A stretch of 64,000 bases of DNA from an uncultured Clostridia bacterium (GTDB lineage: Bacteria > Bacillota > Clostridia > Peptostreptococcales > Anaerovoracaceae). Under the pieces are notes generated by a model that worked only from the letters and a program-made list of their open reading frames with translations, ran no database searches and had not been told where the DNA came from. Below are positions 1 through 9,200 of this stretch, piece after piece (position 1 is the first letter of the stretch; each line of letters opens with the position of its first letter). The stretch is from contig CALHKP010000038.1 of assembly GCA_938034165.1 (NCBI GenBank), forward strand, positions 1-64,000, given 5' to 3'. The position numbers and the translations under genes are program-made.

Positions 1-1099
1 TTTTTATCAGTGAAGGAACAATCTTTCTTAAAATAAGGGAGAATGCACTGAAGTAAATAATAACGGCAATAATCATATTGATAACTTCAGGTATATAGTT
101 AAGTGACTGCAGATATGTTCCGCCCTGGTTCAAATAAGAAATAAATATTGCTGAGAATATTATTCCTATAGGATTTGACAATCCGAGAAGTGCAACAGGA
201 ATACCGTTAAATCCTTCAGGTGCAAGTTCATCAAGTACATTTACATGTCTTCCGGATGGTCCCGACAGGTACAAAAGTCCGCCGCCAAGTCCCGAAAGAG
301 CACCTGCAATAGTCATAGAAAGAACTATATTTCTTTTCTCGTTTATTCCGGCATACTTACTTGCACTTGGATTATGTCCTACTGCCTTCAGTTCAAAACC
401 GAATATTGTTTTTTCCATAACTATGTAAATAAGTATCGCGCTTGCAATTGCAATTATAATACCTATGTTTACAATTGATTTATCCACATAACCACCTGTA
501 GTCGTGGAAAATATTTTGTCAAGCCCAACTGCAGGAAGCACTGCTGAAGATTCAACATCACATGACATATTCTTTGTTGGATTGAATGTATATGTTTTAA
601 CAAGATAATTGGCAAGATACATTCCAATATAGTTCATCATGATTGTAGCAATTACTTCGTGAACATTCAGATACGCCTTTAGTAGACCCGGGACAAATCC
701 CCACAGTCCACCCACAAGTGCAGCCATAAGCAAAGCAACTATCCAATGAAGAGGTGCAGGAAGGAACGTCCAGTGAACTCCGACAAATATAGCTGTCACC
801 GCACCCATGATAAACTGTCCCGATGCACCGATATTAAACAGTCCTGTCTTAAAAGCAAACCCTACGGAAAGACCTGTCATAATAAGAGGTGTGGCAAAGT
901 AAAGAACCTGTCCCATACCTCTTCCGCCGGCTCCTACTACTCCGAATAGCATTGTGTAAAAGCCTTTGCCTGCATTTGCCGGATTTGATATCAGAAGTAT
1001 AATAAATCCAACTATGAGCCCTATAATTATAGCAAATATGGATGATGCCACGCTGTTGAAGGCATCGCTTTTCAGTATTTTTTCTACTTTTTTTTTCAT
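1..1099 (-). CDS. Nucleoside ABC transporter permease (BmpA-associated), cut at the left edge
   Basis: This is an integral-membrane permease of the branched-chain/nucleoside type, homologous to NupP of Bacillus. The frame is open from the ATG at 1099 to the window edge. About 366 residues are visible, so only the extreme C-terminus is missing. Many hydrophobic segments alternate with short polar loops, and the stretch GLFNIGASGQFIMGA is typical of this permease family. The start codon overlaps the stop of the upstream ATPase gene as ATGA, so translation is probably coupled. The neighbours, an ATPase and a BMP lipoprotein, indicate purine or other nucleoside import. The exact substrate is inferred from the family. 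Confidence 0.88.
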   Translation of the reverse strand, partial: MKKKVEKILKSDAFNSVASSIFAIIIGLIVGFIILLISNPANAGKGFYTMLFGVVGAGGRGMGQVLYFATPLIMTGLSVGFAFKTGLFNIGASGQFIMGAVTAIFVGVHWTFLPAPLHWIVALLMAALVGGLWGFVPGLLKAYLNVHEVIATIMMNYIGMYLANYLVKTYTFNPTKNMSCDVESSAVLPAVGLDKIFSTTTGGYVDKSIVNIGIIIAIASAILIYIVMEKTIFGFELKAVGHNPSASKYAGINEKRNIVLSMTIAGALSGLGGGLLYLSGPSGRHVNVLDELAPEGFNGIPVALLGLSNPIGIIFSAIFISYLNQGGTYLQSLNYIPEVINMIIAVIIYFSAFSLILRKIVPSLIK

Positions 1100-2625
1100 G
1101 CCTTCACCTCGTTTCTCTTAGAACCTGCCATGTAAAGGCCAAGTTCCTTTATTGTAACATCTTTTGGATTCAGATCCGCAACGATTTCTCCCTCATATAT
1201 AACAAGGATTCTGTCACTGACATTCATAACCTCGTCAAGTTCAAGTGATACGAGAAGCACTGCTTTGCCTTTATCTCTCTGGGCAACCAGTTGCTTATGG
1301 ATATATTCTATGGCACCTACGTCAAGTCCTCTTGTAGGCTGTACCGCAATCAGAAGTTCAGGATCACTTTCTATTTCTCTTGCGATAATAGCCTTCTGTT
1401 GGTTTCCCCCTGACATACTTCTTACGATTGTCTTATTGCCCTGACCGCTTCTAACGTCATACTGTTCAATAAGCTTTTTGCCATATTCGTCTACTTTTTT
1501 AAAATTTATAAAACCGTTCTTCTGGAATCCCTCTTTGAAATAATTCTTCAAAGATAAATTCTGAGCAAGGGTGTATTCCAGCACCAAACCGTCCTTGTGT
1601 CTGTCTTCAGGAATGTGCGCAATTCCATCCAAATTTCTCTGTCTTATGTTCTCACTGCTAATTTCTTTTCCATTCAGCTTGAGTGAACCCGCTGACATCG
1701 GTCCCATGCCCGTAATTGCATAAACAAGTTCAGACTGTCCGTTTCCGTCAATTCCGGCAATACAGACAATTTCTCCTGCCCTTACATCAAATGAAACATT
1801 GTTTACAAGCTTCTTATCAGAGCCTTTGCTGTCAACACATAAATCTCTCACCTCAAATACTGTTTCGCCCGGTTTTGCATCTTCTTTTTCTACAGCAAAA
1901 TTAACCTTATGGCCAACCATCATTTCGGACATTTCTTCCTTGCTCGTATCTGCAACATCAACAGTTCCGATATACCTACCCTTTCTCAGTACAGAACACC
2001 TGTCAGCAACTGCCTTAATTTCGTTCAGTTTATGAGTAATAAACAAAATAGACTTGCCTTCGGAAACAAGCTTTTTCATTATTTTCATGAGTTCCTCGAT
2101 TTCCTGAGGTGTCAAAACTGCTGTCGGCTCATCAAAAATAAGTATTTCGTTTTCTCTGTACAGCATTTTGAGAATTTCGACTCTCTGCTGCATACCAACT
2201 GTTATATCTTCTACAAGTGCATCCGGATCAATCATAAGGCCATAAGTATTAGATAATTCAACAACCTTTTTTCTTGCATCAGCAAGCTGCAGAAAGCCTT
2301 TTTTTGTGTCTTCTGCTCCCAGTATAATATTCTGCAAAACCGTAAAATTCTGCACAAGTTTAAAATGCTGATGAACCATTCCAATTCCAAGGGCATTTGC
2401 ATCATTAGGATCTTTGATTTTTACAACCTGTCCGTTCTTCTTGATTACGCCTTTTTCCGGCTGATACATGCCAAAAAGTACGCTCATCAAAGTAGATTTA
2501 CCGGCTCCGTTTTCTCCCAACAAAGCATGAATTTCCCCTTTTCTCAATTGGAGTGTGATATCATCATTTGCTTTAATACCCGGAAATTCCTTGGTGATAT
2601 TAAGCATCTCGATAACATAATCCAT
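1096..2625 (-). CDS. Nucleoside ABC transporter ATPase, double ABC domain (NupO-like)
   Basis: This 509-residue ATPase drives the adjacent permease(s). It has two ABC domains in tandem. The first carries an intact Walker A (GENGAGKST, near residues 37-45) and the Walker B ILIFDEPTAVL. The second has the degenerate P-loop GIDGNGQSEL and the signature SGGNQQK, as in RbsA/NupO-type proteins. I place the start at 2625 because GAGGAGAG lies seven bases upstream; an in-frame ATG at 2658 lacks a ribosome binding site. The gene follows the BMP lipoprotein gene after a terminator-like hairpin and overlaps the permease gene by four bases. Confidence 0.92.
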   Translation of the reverse strand: MDYVIEMLNITKEFPGIKANDDITLQLRKGEIHALLGENGAGKSTLMSVLFGMYQPEKGVIKKNGQVVKIKDPNDANALGIGMVHQHFKLVQNFTVLQNIILGAEDTKKGFLQLADARKKVVELSNTYGLMIDPDALVEDITVGMQQRVEILKMLYRENEILIFDEPTAVLTPQEIEELMKIMKKLVSEGKSILFITHKLNEIKAVADRCSVLRKGRYIGTVDVADTSKEEMSEMMVGHKVNFAVEKEDAKPGETVFEVRDLCVDSKGSDKKLVNNVSFDVRAGEIVCIAGIDGNGQSELVYAITGMGPMSAGSLKLNGKEISSENIRQRNLDGIAHIPEDRHKDGLVLEYTLAQNLSLKNYFKEGFQKNGFINFKKVDEYGKKLIEQYDVRSGQGNKTIVRSMSGGNQQKAIIAREIESDPELLIAVQPTRGLDVGAIEYIHKQLVAQRDKGKAVLLVSLELDEVMNVSDRILVIYEGEIVADLNPKDVTIKELGLYMAGSKRNEVKA

Positions 2626-2694
2626 AAATCTCTCCTCTGTTTCAAAATATTCATACATACACTAAGTATACATTACATACCGGTGTTTTTCCAC

Positions 2695-2731
2695 CAAAAA
2701 AAACAGAAAACGGTCAAAAAACCGCTTTCTG
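2695..2731 (-). terminator. Hairpin with T tract between lipoprotein and ATPase genes
   Basis: On the minus strand the arms CAGAAAGCGGT and ACCGTTTTCTG close on a short T-rich loop and are followed by eight T. The hairpin lies after the BMP lipoprotein stop and about 70 bases before the ATPase start. Partial termination here would give more binding protein than transporter, as in many ABC operons. No separate ATPase promoter is obvious, so I infer an attenuator rather than the end of the operon. Confidence 0.75.
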
Positions 2732-2807
2732 TCAGGTCACTAATTCACTTATCTATTACCTGTAATATCTTACTTAATATCTTGAATAAAACCGGTTAAT
2801 CAGCTAA

Positions 2808-3875
2808 TTAAGCTACTACCTGAACGTTTACATTAGGAACATCAAGTAAATCAGCAGTTGCAGCTGATGTATCTGTAGGAATAGTAATTTTGCCATCCTT
2901 CATCTTGTCGAGGATTGCATTGTACTTTTTCTCTGTGAATTTTTCTAATTTTGATGTTTCCATTGGAAGAGCTACTGCATCATCCTTAGCACCTAAAGTC
3001 AAATCCTGTCCGCCTTCGAATTTGTCATCATAGAAAGCTTTTAGTTCTTTAACTACTGCTACACTCAGACCCTTCATTGCTGAAGTTACGATTGTGTCTG
3101 ATTCTGCACTCTGGTCAACGTCAACACCGATTACAGCCTTACCTTCTGATGCTTCTGCAGCAGCGGTGATTGAAGAGTAGATACCGCCTCCGCATGCGAA
3201 GATAACTTCTGTTCCGTCAGCATACCAACCTGCAGCCTTAGTCTGGATTTCAGGAGTTGCACTGAATCCATCAGCATAACTGAACTTCATGTCTACAGTC
3301 TTGCCTTTTTCTTTTGCTGCATCATTAGCGCCCTGTACGAATCCGTATCCGTAACGAATTACTGCAGGTACAGGCTGGCCGCCTAAGAATCCAAGCTTTG
3401 TGTAACCGTTTTCAACTGCAGCGTATCCTGCAAGATATCCTGCTTCCTGTTCTGCGAACAGAATTGATACAGTGTTGTCTGCAGTCTTGTATGTACCGTT
3501 ACCGTCATGTGGACGTCCGTCGATAAGAATGAATTTTACATCAGGATATTTTTCCTGTGCTTCGTAGATTGTTTCCTCAAACAGGTATCCCGGAGTTGCG
3601 ATAATCTTAGCTCCTCCCTTTACTGCAAGGTCAATCTGTTCCATTCTTGCTGCATTTGAATCCTCAGTTGGCTGATAATACTTATAAGTCTTATCATTGT
3701 CTTCTGCGAATTCCTTAATTCCTTCCCAAGTACCCTGGTTAAATGACTTGTCGTCAATGGTTCCTTTGTCTGTAATCATAGCGATTTCGTATGTGTCGCT
3801 TTCCTTGTCTCCGCCACATGCAAACATGCATACTGCAGCAATGAGGCAAAGAGCAACTGCCATAAATTTCTTCAT
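2808..3875 (-). CDS. BMP-family nucleoside-binding lipoprotein
   Basis: This 355-residue extracytoplasmic lipoprotein captures nucleosides for the ABC transporter encoded just downstream. It starts with a lipoprotein signal peptide (MKKFMAVALCLIAAVCMFAC, lipidated Cys probably residue 20) followed by a GGDKES linker. The BMP-domain stretches DKGTIDDKSFNQGTWEG and FLGGQPVPAVIRYGYGF are visible. The start at 3875 is preceded by GAGGAGGAAG. The in-frame ATG fifteen bases upstream lies inside that ribosome binding site and is rejected. An AT-rich -10 candidate (TATAAT) lies about 50 bases upstream, with no convincing -35. Related proteins bind purine nucleosides; the ligand cannot be read from sequence. 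Confidence 0.93.
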   Translation of the reverse strand: MKKFMAVALCLIAAVCMFACGGDKESDTYEIAMITDKGTIDDKSFNQGTWEGIKEFAEDNDKTYKYYQPTEDSNAARMEQIDLAVKGGAKIIATPGYLFEETIYEAQEKYPDVKFILIDGRPHDGNGTYKTADNTVSILFAEQEAGYLAGYAAVENGYTKLGFLGGQPVPAVIRYGYGFVQGANDAAKEKGKTVDMKFSYADGFSATPEIQTKAAGWYADGTEVIFACGGGIYSSITAAAEASEGKAVIGVDVDQSAESDTIVTSAMKGLSVAVVKELKAFYDDKFEGGQDLTLGAKDDAVALPMETSKLEKFTEKKYNAILDKMKDGKITIPTDTSAATADLLDVPNVNVQVVA

Positions 3876-4000
3876 CTTCTTCCTCCTCATAATCTAAGAA
3901 AAATGAAATTAGTGTCATCTTCATTATATTATATAATGCATTTTAATGAAAGAGCTTTTTTGATTTTGCAAAATTTTTATGCAATTTGCGTCAAAGTCAA

Positions 4001-4627
4001 TCAACCTATCTCAACACCGAAATTATCCACCATATCACTTATAATTCTTGCTGTAAGACCCCATATTTTTCTTCCGTCCACATCATAAAGAGGGATATCC
4101 CAGTTTCCGATTCGCCAGCTATAATCTTCCGTTATCCCGTATTTTTCATAGGGGAATGCTTTCAAATCAGTATAGATATTCTGTCTTGAAACATAGAGAT
4201 TTTCTTTTGTAAATCTGTCTAAAGGAACTGTAAAAACCTCATCCACCTCGTCTTTTGAAAGATTCAGCCTTGGGATATCAACATTTTTGAGAAATGCCAC
4301 TGTAGTATACAGAGTATAATTTGCATACCCGTACAAAGTATTTCCTTCACCGAGTATTTCTATTTTGTCTTCGGTAATTCCAGTCTCCTCATAGGTTTCT
4401 CTTACCGCGCACTGAAGAGGGGTTTCTCTCGGCTCCATGTTTCCTCCCGGAAAGCAGATTTCGCCGGGCTGCGACTCCATGTGTGACGCTCTTGTTTCAA
4501 AGAAAAACGAAAGTTTGCCATCAACTTCCATTATTGGTACAAGCACAGAAAAAAATCTGTGACTTCCTATGGGTCCACTTGTATGTTCTCTATAATATTT
4601 TCTCAAGTTTTCTTTTGTATATTCCAT
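4001..4627 (-). CDS. NUDIX hydrolase, CoA pyrophosphatase type
   Basis: The protein has 208 residues. A complete NUDIX box runs from G62 to I84, with E68, R76, E77, E80 and E81 in the consensus GX5EX7REUXEEXGU spacing. The preceding PGEICFPGG matches the UPF0035 signature of coenzyme A pyrophosphatases (YeaB/NudL). Members hydrolyse CoA and its derivatives to 3',5'-ADP and phosphopantetheine. The gene follows a terminator and ends about 120 bases before the nucleoside-transporter operon, so it may be monocistronic. Substrate is inferred from the UPF0035 motif; other nucleotide substrates remain possible. Confidence 0.86.
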   Translation of the reverse strand: MEYTKENLRKYYREHTSGPIGSHRFFSVLVPIMEVDGKLSFFFETRASHMESQPGEICFPGGNMEPRETPLQCAVRETYEETGITEDKIEILGEGNTLYGYANYTLYTTVAFLKNVDIPRLNLSKDEVDEVFTVPLDRFTKENLYVSRQNIYTDLKAFPYEKYGITEDYSWRIGNWDIPLYDVDGRKIWGLTARIISDMVDNFGVEIG

Positions 4628-4683
4628 TGCAAATCCCTTCCTGCTTCATTTTTCCGATTGATACGCTGTCTGTCGCCGGGCAT

Positions 4684-4711
4684 AAAAAATAGCTGCTCTG
4701 ACGAGCAGCTA
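4684..4711 (-). terminator. Rho-independent terminator of the small P-loop gene
   Basis: Perfect nine-base arms TAGCTGCTC and GAGCAGCTA enclose a four-base loop and are followed on the minus strand by six T. The structure starts 15 bases after the stop codon of the P-loop gene. Confidence 0.9.
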
Positions 4712-4725
4712 TAGCTAATACAAAA

Positions 4726-5148
4726 CTAGTTTAGAACTTCATATTCTGAGAAATCAACGCCAATCATTTCTTCTCTTTCAGCACTTAAGCTAACAACGAA
4801 ATCCATTCCGTAGTTCTTTGAAATTGCCTTAAGTCTTGAAAGGAATTCAGGTAAATCTCCCAGTGAGAAATCTGCGTGCTTCAGAATGCTATCGATGAAA
4901 ATTGTTTCGATGTCGTGATCTGAACTGATAATTCCATAAAGGAATCCAATGTATTCATCGCAATTAGTGATATGCTCATACTCCTCCATGCATACTACTC
5001 TGATTCTATACTTTAGGTCATACATTAATCTGGAGTTTTTATTTATAAAAATAATACTTCCGTTACTGTTTTCTACGTCCTTGTTTGCTAGTTCAATCAT
5101 CTGTTTTGTCTTGCCTGTACCTTTGTGTCCAATCAATAATTTAACCAT
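4726..5148 (-). CDS. Small P-loop ATP-binding protein of unknown function
   Basis: This 140-residue protein opens with the Walker A motif GHKGTGKT (residues 7-14) and has a Walker B-like strand ETIFID near the middle. Nothing else in it points to a known family role; similar clostridial proteins are annotated only as ATP-binding. The start at 5148 is chosen because GGAGG lies eight bases upstream; an in-frame ATG at 5163 would lie upstream of that site. It has its own sigma-A promoter (TTGAAC, 17 bp, TATAAT) and its own terminator, so it is an independent single-gene unit. There is no transmembrane segment and no recognisable DNA-binding motif. Confidence 0.72.
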   Translation of the reverse strand: MVKLLIGHKGTGKTKQMIELANKDVENSNGSIIFINKNSRLMYDLKYRIRVVCMEEYEHITNCDEYIGFLYGIISSDHDIETIFIDSILKHADFSLGDLPEFLSRLKAISKNYGMDFVVSLSAEREEMIGVDFSEYEVLN

Positions 5149-5180
5149 GATGATGTCCTCCATTCGTTTATTTTAAAATA

Positions 5181-5209
5181 ATTATACACTAACAACCTTA
5201 ATTGTTCAA
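5181..5209 (-). promoter_or_regulatory. Sigma-A promoter of the small P-loop gene
   Basis: On the minus strand TTGAAC (5209-5204) and TATAAT (5186-5181) are separated by 17 bases. Transcription would start near 5174, about 25 bases before the start codon. Confidence 0.75.
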
Positions 5210-5247
5210 TACATATTTGGTTTTTTCTGACTATTGTGTTGATTCTT

Positions 5248-6282
5248 TTAGTTATCGCTTTTTTTACTGTTGTTCAGTCTGAGCTGCCCGCAGGCTGCAT
5301 CTATGTCTGCTCCCAGTTCTCTTCTCACAGTCGCAGGTATGTGATTCTTTTCCAAAATCTCCTTGAAATGATGTGCAGCCTTTCGGCTCACCGTATCAAA
5401 TCCGGTCTCGTTGACTTTGTTCAGTGGTATCAGATTTACGTGGCACAACATGTTTTTCAGCAGTCGACAAAGCTCTTCTGCATGTCCGTCCGTATCATTG
5501 ACTCCGTTTACAAGAGTATATTCAAAAGTAATTCTTCTTCCGGTTTTTGTTGTATATGTTTTGCATGCATTTATGAGTTCTTCGATACAGTATTTGTTAT
5601 TTATAGGCATCATACTGCCTCTGATTGCATCGTCAGGCCCATGAAGAGAAATAGCAAGATTGACCTGATTGAAGTCTTCTGCGAATTTTTCTATCATGGG
5701 AACTATTCCGCAAGTAGATACAGTGATATTTCTCATTCCGATATTAAGTCCTTTCGGGTTATTCACTATTCTGAGAAACTTTGATAGATTTTCGTAATTA
5801 TCAAAAGGTTCACCTGTTCCCATGATAACTATGTGGCCTATCTTTTCTCCCGTATCTTTTTCTGCCGCCATAAGCTGAGAAATCATTTCACCTGCAGAAA
5901 GGCTTCTTACCAGACCGTTTCTTGTGGAAGCACAGAATCTGCAACCCATTCTGCAACCGGCCTGAGAAGACAGACAAATGGAATTTCCGTATTTATATTT
6001 CATAAATACACTTTCTATCGTATTTCCATCCTTTAGCTCAAAGAGGTACTTTCTTGTTCCGTCAGTTCTTGACTTTTGTATCTGCAAAGGTTTGACCTCG
6101 CCTATATATGCATTTTCGGCAAGCTTAACCTTAAAAACTTCCGGGAGATTCGTCATCTCCCAGAAGTCTGTTACACCTTTGTAGATCCATTCGAATACCT
6201 GTTTAGCTCTAAACTTTGGTTCGCCCATGTTGACTACATATTCTTGTAGTTCCTCGAGAGTCAGGTTTCTAAGATCTGTCAT
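5248..6282 (-). CDS. rlmN: Dual-specificity 23S rRNA/tRNA methyltransferase RlmN
   Basis: RlmN is a radical-SAM enzyme that methylates C2 of adenosine 2503 in 23S rRNA, and A37 of some tRNAs. The 344-residue protein has the radical-SAM cysteines C110, C114 and C117 (CRMGCRFC) and the C-terminal mechanistic cysteine in DAACGQLR (about residue 331). The glycine-rich GTGEPFDNYEN motif is also present. Length and motifs fit RlmN; the A8 methylator Cfr is a close relative but the gene context is housekeeping. It starts 10 bases after the ileS stop and is probably cotranscribed with ileS. Confidence 0.95.
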   Translation of the reverse strand: MTDLRNLTLEELQEYVVNMGEPKFRAKQVFEWIYKGVTDFWEMTNLPEVFKVKLAENAYIGEVKPLQIQKSRTDGTRKYLFELKDGNTIESVFMKYKYGNSICLSSQAGCRMGCRFCASTRNGLVRSLSAGEMISQLMAAEKDTGEKIGHIVIMGTGEPFDNYENLSKFLRIVNNPKGLNIGMRNITVSTCGIVPMIEKFAEDFNQVNLAISLHGPDDAIRGSMMPINNKYCIEELINACKTYTTKTGRRITFEYTLVNGVNDTDGHAEELCRLLKNMLCHVNLIPLNKVNETGFDTVSRKAAHHFKEILEKNHIPATVRRELGADIDAACGQLRLNNSKKSDN

Positions 6283-6292
6283 TTTGTTTTTC

Positions 6293-9200
6293 TCATATTC
6301 TTTCTACAGCGATTCCTGTGCTGTGACCGTTCAGATCGTAAGCATCAAGACCTGTTTTTTCTGAAATTGAAGCTGCAAGAGTTTCTGACTTGATATAATC
6401 TTCGTGTAAAGCAACCGCAGCTTTTACTTCTTCATCTGCATCGATATAAATATTGATATTGTCCATCATTTCGAAGTCTTCCTGCTTACGCATCTGCTGA
6501 ACCTTTGAAACAAGTTCTCTTGCAAGACCTTCTTTTGCAAGCTCATCAGTTACTGTAGTATCAAGAATTGTAAATACATTATTTTCCATTGCTACAGCAA
6601 AGCCTTCTTTTGCACTGATTCTTACATCTACGAATTCCTTCTGGATTTCGAAGTCTTCTCCGTCAAGCTTCATAACAACATTGCCGTTTTCCAGCTTTGA
6701 TACGAATTCTGCAGGATTTTCTTTTGCAAGAGCTCCGCCGAAGAGTTTAATCTTCTTGCCAAGAACCGGTCCTGCTACCTTAAAGTTAGGTTTCAGGCTA
6801 TAGTTCATGAACTGATCAAGCTCGTCAGCAAATACAACTTCTTTTACGTTAAGTTCTTCTTTTATCAGGTCAGCAAGGTCTTCGATTACAGGTTTGTATT
6901 TTCCATCAACCATTACTTCGTGAAGCGGCTGTCTAACCTTGATTCTCTCTTTTTCTCTTGTTCCTCTTCCGAGAGTTACAAGTGTTCTTACAAGGTCCAT
7001 TCTGTCTTCAACTTTTTCGTCAATCAGGGCTTCGTCAGCTACAGGGAAATCAGCAATATGAACTGTTTCTTCACCTGTCAGCTTTGTGAAGATTTCGTCT
7101 GAAATGAAAGGTGCAAACGGAGCAATAAGCTTTGCCACGCCTACGAGAACTTCGTAAGTTGTTGCATATACGCACTTCTTGTCTTCTGTCATTTCCTCGC
7201 CGTAGAATCTTCTTCTTGCTCTTCTGATGTACCAGTTGGACAAGTCTTCTGAAACGAATTCAGTTACCGCACGAACAGTCTTCATGTGGTCGTATCCGTC
7301 CATGTATCCAGTTACTTCTTTTATCAGCTTGTTATACTTGGACAGAATCCATCTGTCAAGTTCAGGTCTCTTGCTGTATTCAACAAAGACATCGTCGATA
7401 TTTACATTGTCCTGGTTTGAATATAGAACAAAGAAGTTATATACGTTTTTCAGTGTTCCGAAGAATTTGCTTACTACATCGATAAGTCCATCTTCGTCAA
7501 ACTTTGTTGGTGACCATGCAGGTGATACTGAAAGCAGGTACCATCTTGTAGCATCTGCACCATATTTATCAAAGAGTTCAAATGGGGAAACTGTATTTCC
7601 TCTTGATTTTGACATTTTCTTGCCGTCTTTGTCCAAAATCAGGTCATTTACAAGTACATTCTTGTAAGGTGCTTTGCCCTTGATGAATGTTGAGATAGCC
7701 ATAAGTGAGTAGAACCATCCTCTTGTCTGGTCAATACCTTCGCAAATGAAATCTGCAGGGAACAGTTTATCATCAAAGATTTCTTTATTTTCAAACGGAT
7801 AGTGCCACTGAGCAAAAGGCATAGCTCCTGAGTCAAACCAGCAGTCCATTACTTCAGGAATTCTTGTCATAGGCTTTCCGCAATGAGGACATGTCAGATG
7901 GACATCATCAACATAAGGTCTGTGCAGTTCAATGCTTTCGTCGATATCTTCTACTGCTTTTTCTACAAGTTCTGCTCTGCTTCCGATACATTCCAGGTGA
8001 CCGCATTCACATCTCCAGATTGGAATTGGTGTACCCCAGTATCTGCTTCTTGAGATAGCCCAGTCTTTTACTTCTGCAAGCCAGTTTCCAAATCTCTTTT
8101 CGCCAACGAATTCAGGATACCAGTTTACTGTATCGTTGTTTGCTACAAGCTGATCCTTGAGCTTGCTCATTTCGATGTACCAGCTTGGCTTTGCATAGTA
8201 AACAAGAGGAGTTCCGCATCTCCAGCAGTGTGGGTAGTTATGTTCCATCTTCTGCTTTGAGAAAATCTTGTTTCCTTCTGCAAGATATTTGAGGATTTCA
8301 ACATCTAATCCTTCTTCCATTACGAAGTGACCCTTCCATGGAGTTTCTGTATAGCATCCTCTTTCGTCAACAGGCTGAATCATTGGAAGATCATATTTTC
8401 TTCCGCACTGATAGTCATCTTCACCAAATGCAGGAGCTGTATGAACGATACCTGTACCGTCTTCTACAGATACGTAATCCATACATGTTACGAAGAATGC
8501 CTTTTTGTCAGCCTTGCAGAATGGCATCAATTGTTCATATTCAATGTATTCGAGATCCTTGCCGAGCATTTCTTCAACTACTTCGTATTTTCCTTCGCCC
8601 AGAACCTTGTCTGCAAGTGATTTAGCAACATAGAAATAGTTTCCTGCTTCGTCTGTGTCTGTCATCTTTGCTTTAACATATTCGATGTCAGGTCCTACTG
8701 TAAGTACTGTATTTGATGCAAGTGTCCATGGAGTTGTTGTCCATGCCAGGAAGTACTCGTTGTCTCTGTCCTTTCTCTTGAATTTTACAACAAGAGTGTT
8801 GACCTTAACTTCTTTGTATCCCTGTGCTACTTCGTGAGAAGCAAGACCTGTTCCGCATCTTGGGCAATATGGAAGAATCTTATGTCCTTCGTAAATCATG
8901 CCTGCTTTGAAGAATTCTTTCAGAATCCACCAGCCTGTTTCGATGTAGTTGTTATCTAATGTGATGTATGGGTTGTCAAGGTCTACCAGGTAACCCATTC
9001 TTTCAGTCATTTCTCTCCACATTCCTGTGTAAGTGAATACTGATTCTCTGCACTTTTCGTTGAATTCTTTGATTCCGTATTTTTCGATATCCTGCTTACC
9101 GCTCATGTTAAGCTGCTTTTCAACTTCGATTTCTACAGGAAGACCATGAGTGTCCCATCCTGCTTTTCTGTTAACCTGGAATCCTTTCATTGTCTTGTAT

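Noticed and set aside
245..949. Plus-strand open frames over the permease gene
   Set aside because: They are antisense to a well-supported membrane protein, cysteine-rich and without ribosome binding sites.
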